Notes: generated by a model from the sequence alone, not told the origin. A stretch of 64,000 bases of DNA from Nostoc spongiaeforme FACHB-130 (GCF_014698475.1 NZ_JACJTB010000006.1:62001-126000), one strand, 5' to 3'. Positions 9,963 to 20,859 are shown, counted from the first letter of the stretch. Translations and numbers: made by a program.

Positions 9963-10268
9963 TGACCCCAAAGCCTTATATTATCTCGGAGCAAGCCGAG
10001 AACGACTTAGCGCAGATTTACGCTTAATATTGCACGAGATAATCAAGATACTGCTGAACGGATGCTGGATAAACTTCTTGCAGCCTGTGAATTGCTGACA
10101 GACAACCCCAGAATAGGGCAGTATCGTTCTGACTTGACACCGTTACCCGTTCGTTTCTGGTTGGTGCATCCCCGTTACTTCTTGATATATCGAGGAGAAA
10201 AGCCTGTAGAAATTGTGCGTGTACTAGCTGCCAATATGGATATTGCGCGAGAACTTGCTGGAGAATAA
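9962..10268 (+). pseudogene. parE: ParE/RelE-family toxin disrupted by a one-base frameshift
   Basis: ATG 9962, overlapping the parD stop, starts MTPKPYIISEQAENDLAQIYA and then hits TAA at 10025. Removing one A from TACGCTTAATATTGCA restores YAYIARDNQDTAERM, which continues in the other frame without a stop through LLTDNPRIGQYRSDL, VRFWLVHPRYFLIYRGE and VEIVRVLA to 10268. These are standard ParE toxin motifs (the inactive-toxin helix pair, then the RelE beta-sheet). The rest of the gene is intact, so the mutation is recent, a sequencing error, or rescued by frameshifting. If real, no active toxin is made. Confidence 0.88.
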
Positions 10269-10369
10269 TCTTGCTATCAAATTGATATTCTGACATTATT
10301 CCTCCGAAAACGGGAAAACTATGGTTAACCCCCTTTGGGGAAATTTCCATGTAAGTCCCGAATAGGAAA

Positions 10370-10981
10370 ATGCTAAAAAAATCTTTGGTGAATGGTTTAA
10401 TTTTGTCTTTTTCTCTAGTTCCCTGGCTATGCGTGGGAATGCTGGGAAATTCCAAGGCTAATGCTTTACCAGGACAAACTACGGAAGAAGTTACTACTTG
10501 GATGAATGCTCATCCGACACTGCGCCCTGGAAGTGGTGAAAAACTATATGTGCAGAAGAGTGACACCGCCGCCCAACGATTCACGTTTCAGGCTTCGGTA
10601 TTACCTCCTGGTAAAGTGGGGTTTGCCAAAGAGCGAAACCGGATTCGTTACGAACGCTTGGCGATGTATGATGCGATTAATGGGATGAGTTTTCAACGCC
10701 TGCAAGAATCTCTGCGGGTAATTTATGGCTATGATGTTTATCAAGATTTTAATCAAGGTCAGGTGGTGTATGACTACCCCAGCCAAGGTGAAGTCAACTC
10801 GGCGCGGTTTGCCAAAACTCCAATTAAAGAAGCTTTACAAGGACAATTGCGTATAGGCGATCGCTATGCTTATTGGATCGAAATAGCTAAACCACGCAAC
10901 GGTAAAGCTTTCACTGGGCAAATGACAGTTTTACTCAAAACTGATGTCGAAAAATTGCTGCAAGAATTACAAACTCGCTGA
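10370..10981 (+). CDS. Exported cyanobacterial protein of unknown function (203 aa)
   Basis: The N terminus is a clear signal peptide: MLKKS, a hydrophobic core (LVNGLILSFSLVPWLCVGML) and a small-residue region ending NSKANALPG, with cleavage likely after ANA at about residue 32. The mature part (TTEEVTTWMNAHPTLRPGSGEKL onward) is a mixed alpha/beta domain without a recognisable catalytic motif. I recall similar proteins in cyanobacteria but know no function. The upstream hairpin-like CCCCCTTTGGGG (10330-10341) could belong to the leader. The gene is convergent with the next, with a 3-bp gap between stops. Confidence 0.75.
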   Translation: MLKKSLVNGLILSFSLVPWLCVGMLGNSKANALPGQTTEEVTTWMNAHPTLRPGSGEKLYVQKSDTAAQRFTFQASVLPPGKVGFAKERNRIRYERLAMYDAINGMSFQRLQESLRVIYGYDVYQDFNQGQVVYDYPSQGEVNSARFAKTPIKEALQGQLRIGDRYAYWIEIAKPRNGKAFTGQMTVLLKTDVEKLLQELQTR

Positions 10982-10984
10982 ATC

Positions 10985-11353
10985 TTAAACCCCGCCAAAT
11001 CCCCCAGTTGGTGGGGTTTGCCACACACCAGAAAAGATACTTTCTACAGCCAGAGAAATTCTCACTAAATCTTCTTTAAGTAGGGGTGGCCATTCTACCC
11101 CAGCTTTGCGTCCCGCTACGTATAACTGTTGTGTCTTGACACCTAACTGATAAAGGGCAAAGGTTAATTCGCGGTCTAGACTGGGTACATCTTTGAGGGC
11201 TTCAAACACAACCTTTAACGCCAACAAAATCGAGGTAATCTGACCTGGAACCGGTGGTTTTCCCTGCTTCATCCGCATCAATAAAGCATCAGGGTTTTCT
11301 TCGGTAGTGATTGTTTGAGATACAAGCAGTTTGCGGGCTGTGTCGTAATTCAT
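10985..11353 (-). CDS. Conserved cyanobacterial protein of unknown function (122 aa)
   Basis: A soluble, largely helical 122-residue protein, MNYDTARKLLVSQ to PPTGGFGGV. Features are a hydrophobic middle helix (ITSILLALKVVFEALKDV), a second helix (LTFALYQLGVKTQQLYVAG) and a Gly-rich end. I know of similar proteins in cyanobacteria without assigned function. It lies downstream of glutamate synthase on the same strand but is separated by a strong terminator (11440-11472), so it is probably transcribed from its own promoter in 11354-11440. Confidence 0.75.
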   Translation of the reverse strand: MNYDTARKLLVSQTITTEENPDALLMRMKQGKPPVPGQITSILLALKVVFEALKDVPSLDRELTFALYQLGVKTQQLYVAGRKAGVEWPPLLKEDLVRISLAVESIFSGVWQTPPTGGFGGV

Positions 11354-11439
11354 TGCTCAACTTCGCGCGTTAAAATCTGATTTGGTGAAAGTGCAAGGAT
11401 AGTGTATTTGAAAATTTCGCAATAAGTTTAATTGTGATC

Positions 11440-11472
11440 AAAAAAGGGGACGTTGCTACTGTCCCCTTTTTT
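11440..11472 (-). terminator. Terminator of glutamate synthase (works in both directions)
   Basis: AAAAAAGGGGAC (11440-11451) pairs perfectly with GTCCCCTTTTTT (11461-11472). The symmetric A and T tracts allow termination on either strand; the position fits the 3' end of the leftward gene ending at 11493. Confidence 0.92.
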
Positions 11473-11492
11473 CATAACTCATCAGCGATTAA

Positions 11493-14400
11493 CTACACCG
11501 AACTCAGATGTTTTTCTACCACTGCTTGCGGGTTAGCCTCTGGACTATCTGCTTCGGAAGGTGGTACTAATTGCCAGAACTTAGAGACAAATTCTGACCA
11601 ATTTTGCAGAATTGCTTTGGCTTTGGGTGAACCAGTGCGTTCTGCATGAGTTCTAATTAACTCTTGCAGTTGCTTCTGTCCTGCTTCTGTCAGAACTCCC
11701 TGGATTTTGACGTTTTCCCGGTTTACTAATTCAGGGAAGGAACCATCTTCATCGAGGAAGTATGCCAAACCACCAGTCATCCCGGCTGCAACGTTACGTC
11801 CGACTTTACCGAGGACAACTATAACACCACCAGTCATGTATTCACAGCAGTGATCACCTGCACCTTCAACGACGGCTGTACCTTTGGAGTTGCGGACAGC
11901 AAAGCGTTCACCTGCTAAACCGTTGGCGAATAAGAAGCCGCCAGTTGCACCGTAAAGGCAGGTATTACCCACAATTACGTTCTTGGATGGGTCATAAGTG
12001 GCTTGTGCTGGGGGTTTGATGATAATTTCACCACCGTGCATCCCTTTGCCAACGTAGTCGTTGGCCTCCCCTTCCAGAGTTAAAGTAATGCCAGACAGGT
12101 TAAATGCACCAAAACTTTGACCTACACTACCTTGGAAGTTGAGATTAATTTGTCCTTCAAAGCCACCATCGCCATATTGAGATGCGATCGCACCAGCTAA
12201 TCTTGCACCAACTGTTCTATCGGTGTTGACTATTTTTAAGTTCTTCGTCACCGTCGATTGGTTGCGAATTGCGGCTTGAATTTCGCTATCAGCCAGCAAT
12301 TGGTCATCTATTACCGGGCCATTGCTATGAACTTCTTCATGCACTAACCAGTTACGGTTTTCTTTTGTATCTGGTAGTTGCAGTAAGCAGTTGAGATTCA
12401 GTGCTTGGGTTTTAGCCAGTTTGGCTTCGGGACGGACTGTTAATAAGTCTGCACGACCGATAATTTCAGATAAAGAACGGTAGCCCAGTTTTGCTAACAA
12501 ACTCCGCACTTCTTCCGCCACAAAGTAGAAGAAATTGACGACGTGTTCGGGGATACCTTTGAACCGCAGGCGCAGTTTTTCATCTTGAGTTGCTACACCC
12601 ACAGGACAAGTATTCTTATGGCAGACTCGCGCCATTTGGCAACCTTCGGCAATCATGGCAATGGAACCAAAGCCAAATTCTTCGCCACCCATCAATGCAG
12701 CCATCAAGACATCCCAGCCAGTCTTGAGTCCGCCGTCTACCCGCAAGATGACGCGATCGCGCAAACTATTCTGCATTAAGACGCGATGCACTTCACTTAA
12801 TCCGAGTTCCCACGGTGAGCCAGCGTGTTTAATCGAACTCAGAGGTGATGCACCTGTACCGCCATCATGTCCCGAAATTTGAATGATATCAGCGTTGGCT
12901 TTGGCTACACCCGCCGCAATTGTACCGATACCAATTTCAGCCACTAGTTTGACTGATACCTGGGCTTTCGGGTTGATTTGGTGCAGGTCAAAAATTAGCT
13001 GTGCTAAGTCTTCAATGGAATAGATATCGTGGTGAGGTGGTGGTGAAATTAAAGTTACACCGGGCTTAGACCGCCGCAACATGGCAATGTAAGGACTGAC
13101 TTTTGCCCCTGGTAGTTGTCCGCCTTCCCCTGGTTTTGCACCTTGGGCGATTTTGATTTCGATTTGTTTGGCGCTGGCTAAATATTCTGGTGTGACACCA
13201 AACCGTCCTGATGCAACTTGCTTAATGGAACTAGAAGCTGTATCACCATTCCGCAGACCCTTGAGGTGCGGTAGAGTTGGCGAGTAACCGGACTCATCTA
13301 CATCATCTAAAACGTTGTAACGTACAGGATCTTCGCCACCTTCCCCAGAATTGGATCTACCACCAATCCGGTTCATAGCGATCGCTAAAACTTCATGGGC
13401 TTCCCGTGACAATGCACCCAAAGACATCCCCCCAGTACAGAAGCGTTTGAGGATTGATTCTGCTGCTTCTACTTCTTCTAAAGGAATTGAGGGGCGATCG
13501 CTTTGGAAGTCTAACAAGTCTCTTAAAGCTGTAATTGGTCGCCCTTGGAGATATTGTTTGTAAACTTCGTAATGGTCATATTGCTTGGTTTTAACAGCCT
13601 CATGCAATGCTTTGGACATTTCCGGGCTATTCATGTGGTACTCACCGCCAGGACGGTAGTTAACAAAGCCCAAGTTATCCAATTTTTTGGCTGTGAGTTC
13701 TGGGAAGGCTTTGCTGTGAATCGATAGGACTTCTTGCGCCAGTTCACTAACACTCAAACCACCAATCCGGGAAGCGGTACCTTTAAATCCTAGTTCTAAT
13801 AAATCGCCACCAATCCCGATCGCTTCAAAGATTTGGGCTGCTTGATAGCTAGACAGCAAGGATATCCCCATTTTGGAGAGGATTTTCAGCAGTCCTGATT
13901 CTACAGCTTTGCGGTAATTTCCAATGGCTTGTTCTAAGCTGAGGTTGGGCAATTTCCCCCGTTCCATGAACTGCTGAGTTCTAGGTTCAAACCACCAATC
14001 CCGGACTGTATCTAAGGCCATGTAGGGGCAAACTGCACCTGCACCATAGCCAATCAAACAAGCAAAGTGATGGGTACTCCAACACTGGGCGGTATCCACA
14101 ATCAACGATGTTTTCATCCGCAAGCCTTCGCGGATCAGGTGGTGGTGGACTGCACCCACAGCTAATAAAGGTGGAATGTAGCTTAATTCTGGGCTAATAC
14201 TGCCACCAGCGCGATCGCTCAAAATTAATATTTTTGCACCCGCCCGTACTGACTCGGCGGCTTGGGCTTGTAAAGCTGCGACGGCAGATTTTAATCCTTC
14301 TGGGCCGTTGGCGATCGCAAATAAAGTTGATAATTCTGCCGTCCCAAAACCAGAAGCCTTGATTGCATCTAACTCAACTTCTGTCAAGACTGGCGAATCT

Positions 14401-16172
14401 AGCTTCAATCTCTTGGCATATTCTGGCTTTGGTTCTAATAAATTACCCCGTTCGCCCAATTCCACCTTCAAGGACATCACCAGCTTTTCACGCAGGGGGT
14501 CAATTGGTGGGTTGGTTACTTGAGCAAAACGCTGTTTGAAATAGTCATACAACAAGTGGGGTTTATTAGACAACACTGCCAAAGGAATATCATCCCCCAT
14601 ACAGAACGTTGGTTCTACACCATTACCTGCCATTTGTTCAATCACCATTTCGACATCTTCGCTGGTGTAGCCAAAGGCAGTTTGTCGCTGAAGTAAGATT
14701 TGTTTGTCAACGGTGAATTGACCTTTGCCGTTACCGTTGCCATTACCATTACCATTGCCATTTGTCCCATGATTGTTGACTAATGACTTCAAATCTTGGC
14801 GATGGGTTTGCAACCATTCCCCATAGGGAAGTTGTTGGGCAATGCGTTGTTTAATTTCCCAGTTTTTCAAAATTTCATGACTTTCTAAATCCACGGCAAT
14901 CATTTGCCCTGGGCCTAGTCTGCCTTTTTCTACAATCTCGGCTTCGGGGAAGTCAACTACACCTGCTTCTGATGCCACGACGATGTAATCATCTTTGGTA
15001 ATTACATAACGTGCAGGTCTTAAGCCGTTACGGTCTAGGGTTGCGCCTACTTTCTTCCCATCACTAAAGACTAGCAATGCCGGGCCGTCCCAAGCTTCTT
15101 GCAAACCACTGTAATATTCATAAAAATCAGTGATTTCGGGATAGTTTTGTAAGGAAGGCTGATTTTGATAAGCCTCTGGAACCATAATCATTAAGGCTTC
15201 CAAGGGGCTGCGTCCCGAACGCACCAATAGTTCTAAGACATTATCGAGGGTGGCGGAGTCGCTGCTATCTAAAATTACTAAAGGCTTGAGTTCATCATTG
15301 CGATCGCCCCATACTGGATGGCTAATACTCGCTTCTCTAGCCATCATCCAGTTGATATTACCCAACAGCGTATTAATTTCGCCGTTATGTCCCAACAACC
15401 GCATTGGCTGTGCTAACGGCCATTTAGGCATTGTGTTGGTACTAAAGCGGCGATGATAAACTGCAAAGGCACTCTTGTATGCAGAATTTTGTAAATCCGC
15501 GTAAAAATCTCCCAACACAGCCGAACGCACCATACCTTTATAAACAATGGTGCGGCTGGATAAAGAGCAAATATAAAAATCTTCCGAGACAGCTTTGGCT
15601 GCTTTAAAAATCCGTTTACGGGCAATGTATAACTGTCTTTCTAATTCATCGCCAGTTTCATCCGCCGCCAGAAAAATTTGTTCTATTTGGGGTTGGTTTT
15701 CTTTGGCTTGTCTTCCCAATAAATGGGGATGTACTGGTACTTCTCGCCAGCCCAATACTGTAAATTTTTCTTCCGCCGCCACTTTTTCAACTTGGGCTTT
15801 GGTTTTTTGGGCTAATTCCCGGTCTTGGGGTAAAAATATCATCCCTACAGCCACATTGCTGGTAGACGATATTTCCATCCTGCCTGAGAAATATTCTTTT
15901 TGTAACAACTCCCAAGGAATAGCTGTTAATATCCCTGCACCATCACCAGAGTCATGGTCGGCACTACAACCACCCCGATGTTCCAAGCAGGTTAATGCGG
16001 CTAAGGCTTTAGTAACGATTTCATGGCTGGCAATATTTTGGCGATGTGCAATAAAACCTACACCACAGGCATCTCTTTCCTCTACTAACCACCTTTGTCC
16101 TTGGTAGGTTTCTTGAGAGTTATTATCCGAAAATGACATTGTTTGCAATTGATTCACCCTTTGATCGTTCAT
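11493..16172 (-). CDS. glsF: Ferredoxin-dependent glutamate synthase
   Basis: Fd-GOGAT makes two glutamates from glutamine and 2-oxoglutarate using photosynthetic ferredoxin, the second half of ammonium assimilation. The 1559 residues contain the class-II glutamine amidotransferase domain whose mature N terminus is Cys36 (ERDACGVGF), a central domain, the FMN domain with the 3Fe-4S cysteines in [15 protein letters not shown] (about 1175-1190), and the C-terminal GXGXG beta-helix. A (Asn-Gly)n tract near residues 468-485 is an unusual low-complexity insertion in a linker. No gltD partner is present, supporting ferredoxin rather than NAD(P)H as donor. Start at 16172 gives a 35-residue propeptide; ATG for Met12 is an alternative. 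Confidence 0.96.
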   Translation of the reverse strand: MNDQRVNQLQTMSFSDNNSQETYQGQRWLVEERDACGVGFIAHRQNIASHEIVTKALAALTCLEHRGGCSADHDSGDGAGILTAIPWELLQKEYFSGRMEISSTSNVAVGMIFLPQDRELAQKTKAQVEKVAAEEKFTVLGWREVPVHPHLLGRQAKENQPQIEQIFLAADETGDELERQLYIARKRIFKAAKAVSEDFYICSLSSRTIVYKGMVRSAVLGDFYADLQNSAYKSAFAVYHRRFSTNTMPKWPLAQPMRLLGHNGEINTLLGNINWMMAREASISHPVWGDRNDELKPLVILDSSDSATLDNVLELLVRSGRSPLEALMIMVPEAYQNQPSLQNYPEITDFYEYYSGLQEAWDGPALLVFSDGKKVGATLDRNGLRPARYVITKDDYIVVASEAGVVDFPEAEIVEKGRLGPGQMIAVDLESHEILKNWEIKQRIAQQLPYGEWLQTHRQDLKSLVNNHGTNGNGNGNGNGNGKGQFTVDKQILLQRQTAFGYTSEDVEMVIEQMAGNGVEPTFCMGDDIPLAVLSNKPHLLYDYFKQRFAQVTNPPIDPLREKLVMSLKVELGERGNLLEPKPEYAKRLKLDSPVLTEVELDAIKASGFGTAELSTLFAIANGPEGLKSAVAALQAQAAESVRAGAKILILSDRAGGSISPELSYIPPLLAVGAVHHHLIREGLRMKTSLIVDTAQCWSTHHFACLIGYGAGAVCPYMALDTVRDWWFEPRTQQFMERGKLPNLSLEQAIGNYRKAVESGLLKILSKMGISLLSSYQAAQIFEAIGIGGDLLELGFKGTASRIGGLSVSELAQEVLSIHSKAFPELTAKKLDNLGFVNYRPGGEYHMNSPEMSKALHEAVKTKQYDHYEVYKQYLQGRPITALRDLLDFQSDRPSIPLEEVEAAESILKRFCTGGMSLGALSREAHEVLAIAMNRIGGRSNSGEGGEDPVRYNVLDDVDESGYSPTLPHLKGLRNGDTASSSIKQVASGRFGVTPEYLASAKQIEIKIAQGAKPGEGGQLPGAKVSPYIAMLRRSKPGVTLISPPPHHDIYSIEDLAQLIFDLHQINPKAQVSVKLVAEIGIGTIAAGVAKANADIIQISGHDGGTGASPLSSIKHAGSPWELGLSEVHRVLMQNSLRDRVILRVDGGLKTGWDVLMAALMGGEEFGFGSIAMIAEGCQMARVCHKNTCPVGVATQDEKLRLRFKGIPEHVVNFFYFVAEEVRSLLAKLGYRSLSEIIGRADLLTVRPEAKLAKTQALNLNCLLQLPDTKENRNWLVHEEVHSNGPVIDDQLLADSEIQAAIRNQSTVTKNLKIVNTDRTVGARLAGAIASQYGDGGFEGQINLNFQGSVGQSFGAFNLSGITLTLEGEANDYVGKGMHGGEIIIKPPAQATYDPSKNVIVGNTCLYGATGGFLFANGLAGERFAVRNSKGTAVVEGAGDHCCEYMTGGVIVVLGKVGRNVAAGMTGGLAYFLDEDGSFPELVNRENVKIQGVLTEAGQKQLQELIRTHAERTGSPKAKAILQNWSEFVSKFWQLVPPSEADSPEANPQAVVEKHLSSV

Positions 16173-16924
16173 AGCCTATTCCTGAAAGTTAAGTCACAAA
16201 TTTTGCCACTGCTTGGGAGGGAAAGTTTCGCAATTTCGCGTCACAGTCATACATAAATCACGAGAATTTAGGGAAAAAAAATTTTAACTGCGGTTATTTA
16301 TGGACTTAACCGTGTTAAAATTATTGCGTTGATTCTTCTGTGTTTATGCTGGTTTAGACAAACTACATATTGTGTTATTTTTATGTATTTGGTTTCAAAA
16401 CTAAGTATTTTCCAGGTTTTTTCAGACGATAGATGTTTGTCAGGTAGACAGTATCAACTGACCTAACACCAAATTTTTCATGAAAAACTCACTGTTGTAA
16501 AAGCTGCAAGATTCCTGATTCAGCAACAAAATCAGCGTATTACACTATATGCCCATTTGACAATTCCTAAATATTTTTATTGTTGTCTCTTCTTGGCTGC
16601 TCACCCGTTGCAACTTTTGTTACTAACAACTGTGCCTCACCTCTAAGTAACAGCATAGCAATTATTAGTGAGGAAAGACTATTGTATATATACATTTGAT
16701 GACCAAGACTATATATCTTATAGTTTGGCAGGAACTAGTGCCAGTTAAAACAGTCAGTTACAGTGGTTTTAGCTTAAACAGGGCTGGTATTTCTCATCAG
16801 AGATAACTAGCCAATATATAGGTTATCACGTTTCTGGAAAAGTTAAATCACCCAATTTCCAGAGTTAGTCACAATTAGCTTTCCCATCTTGGAAGTGATA
16901 ACTTGCAAAAGTACTGGATCAAAT
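16173..16924. other. 752-bp divergent intergenic region, no gene seen
   Basis: Lies between the divergent glsF and the phosphodiester-glycosidase-like gene, so it must hold both promoters. It is AT-rich. I looked for an NtcA site (GTA-N8-TAC), expected for nitrogen genes, and found no good match by eye. No RNA gene is apparent. Confidence 0.5.
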
Positions 16925-18919
16925 ATGTTAAAAATGCCAAATTGGTATCGTCAAAAATATCATAATGCTGTGACTAAGCCTGCCAAACATCAAGTCTTGT
17001 GCTTAATTGCATCACCTATAATTGCCACAATACTTAGTGTATCTCCTAGCTGGATGGCGATCGCTCAACAGCCTCCAATCAATCCACAACCGGGACAGTT
17101 GCGACGACAAGCCCAATCTGCTGGTAATCAAATTTCCCTCAATGGTCGCACCATCCCCGGTGCTTGGATGGTCAGATTAGGGGTAGTTGATCAGCAAGTT
17201 ATTTATCTCAGTGATGGTTTATTTCGCCAGGCGATGGGAGTTGATTTTTTAAATAGCAATAATCCCAGCCAACAACCAATTCAGTGGTTTTCTTCAATCC
17301 CACAGACCTTAGTAACTCTCCTCCAAGCCGGATACCGCTATGTGGATATCACTGAGTTTGCCCAAAAAGCAAATTGGCAGGTACAAGTCAATGGTAACAC
17401 TTTGGTAATTGTCACTCCCCAAGCGCAAATCAAAAATCTAATTATTGGTCATGAGGCTCTCAATCCTCCTGGTACTTCTACTATCCGTGAAAACCGCGTT
17501 GTGGTTGATTTAGACATTCCCACACCATGGATAGTCAGACAAGGATTACCCATTAAACCAACTCAAACACCAGTAGCAGATGATCCAGATGCGATCGCAC
17601 CTCAACCCACAACCATACCGAATCGAGAATGGCGCATTACCCTGGATGCTTTAACTGATCCAGCTTTAATTCAACGTTACACCCCCATAGCACCACCGCC
17701 ATCTCTACCAAATCTGATTAAACAATTACCACCACCACAACCAAACCCTGATAGCTTGCTTCAAAAAATAGAGGTGGTGAATAACCAAACAATTATTAGT
17801 CTGAGTGTTCCTTTTGGTTCAGCGCCGCGTATCACTACAGTAAATAACCCAAATCGCCTGATTATCGAGATTCGCCCTGATGCAATGGTTGAGCGCAATA
17901 TTGCTTGGGCGGATGGGTTACGCTGGCGACAGCAATTTATTAATTTAGGGAAAGAACGTTTTCCGGTAGTGTGGTTGGAAGCTAACCCCCGTAACCTGAC
18001 TTTAAAACCAATTTGGACAACTCCAGAAACTTTAGTTGGCACAGCACCCTTAATTCAAACAGCGCAAAAATACTTAGCTTTAGCAGCAATTAATGGTGGC
18101 TATTTTAACCGCAATAATAAATTGCCTCTGGGCGCGATTCGTCGAGATAATCAGTGGTTATCCGGGCCGATTTTAAATAGAGGTGCGATCGCTTGGAATA
18201 ATTCTGGGCAATTTTATTTAGGTCGCTTAACATTACAAGAAACTTTAATTGCTCCTAATAATTTCCGCTTACCGATTTTATTTCTCAATAGTGGTTACGT
18301 TCAAAGCGGTGCTGCTCGTTATACCCCTAGCTGGGGACAAACTTACACTCCCCTCACAGACAATGAAAGCATCTTCGTAGTTCAAAACAATGAAGTTAGC
18401 AGTCAGCTATCAGGCGGAAAAGCTGGTCAAACTCCTATTCCTATTCCCCAAGATGGTTACTTGTTAACTTTACGGGGAACCTCTGCAACTACCGCCACTC
18501 AATTACCCATAGGTACAAAGGTAACTTTGGTTAGTAACACCGCCCCTGTTGATTTTAGCCGTTACCCCAACATTATCGGAGCCGGGCCGTTATTAATTCA
18601 AAACGGTCAAATTGTTCTAGATGCAAAAGCTGAAAAATTCAGCAATGCTTTTATTGCCGAAAAAGCCATTCGGAGTGGAATTTGCACCAAAGCTACAGGT
18701 ACACTGATGATTGCTGCTGTACATAACCGCGCTGGTGGAGCCGGGCCGACACTCGCAGAACACGCTCAATTAATGAAACAATTGGGTTGTGTGAATGCTT
18801 TAAATTTAGATGGTGGCAGTTCAACTAGTTTGTACTTAAGCGGACAATTACTCGACCGTTCTCCCAATACTGCGGCTCGTGTACATAATGGTATTGGTAT
18901 TTTTTGGCAACAAAGATAA
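16925..18919 (+). CDS. Exported phosphodiester glycosidase (NAGPA-domain) family protein
   Basis: The C-terminal half (about residues 390-664) carries the NAGPA/DUF2233 pattern: AINGGYFNRNNKLPLGAIRRD, NRGAIAWN, AGPLLIQNGQ, MIAAVHNRAGG and NLDGGSSTSLYL with the closing NGIGIFW. This family includes the enzyme that uncovers mannose-6-phosphate and many bacterial envelope polysaccharide proteins, cleaving sugar phosphodiesters. Residues about 25-50 form a signal peptide ending MAIAQQ. The middle region IISLSVPFGSAPRITTVNNPNRLIIEI resembles an AMIN-like cell-wall-binding beta domain, and proline-rich linkers separate the parts. ATG 16925 was preferred to the TTG/GTG starts 30-36 bases upstream. 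Substrate unknown. Confidence 0.85.
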   Translation: MLKMPNWYRQKYHNAVTKPAKHQVLCLIASPIIATILSVSPSWMAIAQQPPINPQPGQLRRQAQSAGNQISLNGRTIPGAWMVRLGVVDQQVIYLSDGLFRQAMGVDFLNSNNPSQQPIQWFSSIPQTLVTLLQAGYRYVDITEFAQKANWQVQVNGNTLVIVTPQAQIKNLIIGHEALNPPGTSTIRENRVVVDLDIPTPWIVRQGLPIKPTQTPVADDPDAIAPQPTTIPNREWRITLDALTDPALIQRYTPIAPPPSLPNLIKQLPPPQPNPDSLLQKIEVVNNQTIISLSVPFGSAPRITTVNNPNRLIIEIRPDAMVERNIAWADGLRWRQQFINLGKERFPVVWLEANPRNLTLKPIWTTPETLVGTAPLIQTAQKYLALAAINGGYFNRNNKLPLGAIRRDNQWLSGPILNRGAIAWNNSGQFYLGRLTLQETLIAPNNFRLPILFLNSGYVQSGAARYTPSWGQTYTPLTDNESIFVVQNNEVSSQLSGGKAGQTPIPIPQDGYLLTLRGTSATTATQLPIGTKVTLVSNTAPVDFSRYPNIIGAGPLLIQNGQIVLDAKAEKFSNAFIAEKAIRSGICTKATGTLMIAAVHNRAGGAGPTLAEHAQLMKQLGCVNALNLDGGSSTSLYLSGQLLDRSPNTAARVHNGIGIFWQQR

Positions 18920-19002
18920 TTAGGGGCTAGGAGCTAGTACAGGTTGGTGGAAATAAACAGACCATAAGAAATTGCTAAAAGGCTTGTGGTATGAATATTC
19001 TT

Positions 19003-19034
19003 TCTTTTGACTTTTGACTTTTGACTTTTGCCTT
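19003..19034. repeat. STRR heptamers (TTTTGAC)n
   Basis: Four TTTTGAC units follow the phosphodiester-glycosidase gene, flanked by the inverted pieces GGGGCTAGGAGCTAGTAC (18922-18939) and GTACTAGCCTCTAACC (19038-19053). The rest of 18920-19261 shows no gene. Confidence 0.75.
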
Positions 19035-19261
19035 GTTGTACTAGCCTCTAACCTCTCAAACTAATTTGTTAAAGATTAGAATAAGCTACGTTGACTATAG
19101 GTAAAGAGTTTATGTATTCACGATAGTTTTAGTCGTGACTCTTTACACCCCAAAGTTTGATTTTGTTATGGTTAGCAAGGTGTAATTGAATTACTGGTTT
19201 TCACGGTTGCAAGATTGCGCCAGATTTTTCCATCAATGGTTAAGAGAAAGGACAGCTTGCT

Positions 19262-19702
19262 ATGTCTCCAAATGAGGTAACTATGGCTCAATATCAAGAA
19301 ACCGCACCTGCTAAGACTCTACCACTGCCTGCGGCGATCGCTAATCGAAGTGTTGCTGCAACCGAATTGCGCCCTTGGGGTTCTTTTACTATTTTGGAAG
19401 AAGGACGTGGGTACAAAATCAAGCGCATCGAAGTTAAACCTGGACATCGCCTCAGCTTGCAAATGCACCACCATCGCAGCGAACACTGGATTGTTGTTTC
19501 TGGCACCGCCAGAGTAACTTGTGGCGACCAAGAAGTACTATTGGGTAATAATCAATCCACATACGTACCTCAATGCACTTCCCACCGTTTAGAAAATCCT
19601 GGAGTGATTCCTTTAGTTTTAATTGAGGTACAAAATGGCGAATATTTGGGTGAAGATGACATTATTCGCTATCAAGACGATTATGCTCGGACAGAAAATT
19701 AA
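19262..19702 (+). CDS. Cupin, mannose-6-phosphate isomerase type II-like
   Basis: A 146-residue cupin matching the stand-alone C-terminal domain of bifunctional mannose-6-phosphate isomerase/GDP-mannose pyrophosphorylase. Diagnostic segments are RPWGSFTILEEGRGYKIKRI, PGHRLSLQMHHHRSEHWIVVSGTA (metal ligands His, His, Glu) and VPQCTSHRLENPG. It would interconvert mannose-6-phosphate and fructose-6-phosphate for GDP-mannose or polysaccharide synthesis. Two starts are possible: ATG 19262 behind AAAGGA, and ATG 19283 behind GAGG five bases away; the second gives MAQYQETAP. Membership is clear; the reaction is from the family. Confidence 0.88.
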   Translation: MSPNEVTMAQYQETAPAKTLPLPAAIANRSVAATELRPWGSFTILEEGRGYKIKRIEVKPGHRLSLQMHHHRSEHWIVVSGTARVTCGDQEVLLGNNQSTYVPQCTSHRLENPGVIPLVLIEVQNGEYLGEDDIIRYQDDYARTEN

Positions 19703-19738
19703 TCCTTATGAGTTAATTTAGTAGTCCTAACAATAAAA

Positions 19739-19780
19739 CTCCGTAAATTTCTCACCTTAAGTATCCAGAAATTTACGGAG
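19739..19780. terminator. Strong 14-bp hairpin downstream of the cupin gene
   Basis: CTCCGTAAATTTCT (19739-19752) and AGAAATTTACGGAG (19767-19780) are perfect inverse copies. A T tract follows only on the minus-strand side, so as a classical terminator it would work leftward; on the plus strand it could stabilise the cupin mRNA end. The remainder of 19703-20008 shows no gene. Confidence 0.6.
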
Positions 19781-20008
19781 GGACAATCACTGAAATATAT
19801 AATATGTAATTTAACTGCCATTTTTAACGCCACAAATCAGGATTATTTTCATCACTCAGTATTCAAATTTCGCGGCAATGAATCAAGCTCACACTGGCGT
19901 TTTGCAAGTCAACCTCTTCATTTAAAATGAAATAGCCAAAACCAGTTTTTTGAGTTTTTTAACTCTGCCATATTTTTTAGACAGGCTATCAATTGCCCAA
20001 AAAATTCA

Positions 20009-20356
20009 ATGATTCAACTGAGTCAAGCTGCTAAAATTGAAATTGAGCGATTAAAATCCAAGCAAAAACTCCATACATTGGTGAGATTAGCTGTTAAACC
20101 AGGGGGATGCTCAGATTTATTCTACGATATGTCATTTGCGGAGGTTGCCCAAGCTGGCGATCGCATTTTTGAAGTTAGCGGGCTGCAAGTTCTGATTGAC
20201 AATCAAAGCTTACAATACCTCAATGGGTTAGTATTAGATTATTCCGAAGATTTGATGGGTGGAGGCTTTCGTTTCCACAATCCTCAAGCTGTTGCCACCT
20301 GTAGTTGTGGCAATTCGTTTGCGATTAATCAAGAGTCCATAGTCAATGGTCAATAG
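20009..20356 (+). CDS. HesB/IscA/SufA-family iron-sulfur assembly protein
   Basis: A-type carrier proteins deliver Fe-S clusters or iron to target proteins. The three conserved cysteines are in place: Cys34 in KPGGCSDLFY and the pair Cys98 and Cys100 in ATCSCGNSF, and the fold-specific VSGLQVLIDNQSLQYLNGLVLDY is clear. The first helix (MIQLSQAAKIEIERL) is typical. The final residues QESIVNGQ are encoded by STRR repeat sequence (CATAGTCAATGGTCAATAG), an appended tail not expected in the family. Position just ahead of the str operon may be chance. Confidence 0.92.
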   Translation: MIQLSQAAKIEIERLKSKQKLHTLVRLAVKPGGCSDLFYDMSFAEVAQAGDRIFEVSGLQVLIDNQSLQYLNGLVLDYSEDLMGGGFRFHNPQAVATCSCGNSFAINQESIVNGQ

Positions 20357-20388
20357 TCAAATAATTTATCACTATTGACCAGTCAAAG
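20333..20388. repeat. STRR heptamers overlapping the end of the IscA-like gene
   Basis: Units CATAGTCAATGGTCAATAGTC and the inverse CACTATTGACCAGTCAA flank the stop codon at 20354-20356, so repeat DNA has become coding. Confidence 0.75.
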
Positions 20389-20472
20389 TAATTTGACAAA
20401 AAAGTACTAAAAAAGATATAATCAGGATTTGTTAAAACTTAGACCCCTAAGCAGCTTCACGCGCTGTGACTC

Positions 20473-20859
20473 ATGCCAACCATACAGCAACTAATACGTA
20501 GCGAACGCGAAAAAGCGCGTCAGAAAACCAAGTCTCCAGCTCTCAAGCAATGCCCGCAACGCCGGGGTGTTTGTACAAGAGTCTACACAACCACACCTAA
20601 AAAGCCTAACTCAGCTCTCCGTAAGGTAGCAAGGGTAAGACTGACATCTGGATTTGAGGTAACAGCCTACATTCCAGGGATTGGTCACAACTTACAAGAA
20701 CACTCCGTAGTCATGATTCGTGGCGGCCGGGTTAAAGACTTACCGGGCGTAAGATACCATATCATTCGTGGCACATTAGATACGGCGGGCGTAAAAGACC
20801 GCAAACAAGGTCGTTCCAAGTATGGAACCAAACGCCCGAAAGAAGCCGCTAAAAAATAA
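20473..20859 (+). CDS. rpsL: 30S ribosomal protein S12
   Basis: First gene of the str operon; S12 sits at the decoding centre. The 128-residue sequence is standard, with [18 protein letters not shown] (Lys position where streptomycin resistance mutations occur is wild type) and [21 protein letters not shown] 20473 follows a GC-rich leader with no strong ribosome-binding site. Separated from rpsG by 403 bp. Confidence 0.98.
   Translation: MPTIQQLIRSEREKARQKTKSPALKQCPQRRGVCTRVYTTTPKKPNSALRKVARVRLTSGFEVTAYIPGIGHNLQEHSVVMIRGGRVKDLPGVRYHIIRGTLDTAGVKDRKQGRSKYGTKRPKEAAKK

Noticed and set aside
12543-16107. Several plus-strand frames inside glutamate synthase
   Set aside because: Antisense shadows of a complete, conserved gene.
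16173-16924. Possible NtcA site upstream of glsF
   Set aside because: No GTA-N8-TAC arrangement was found by eye.
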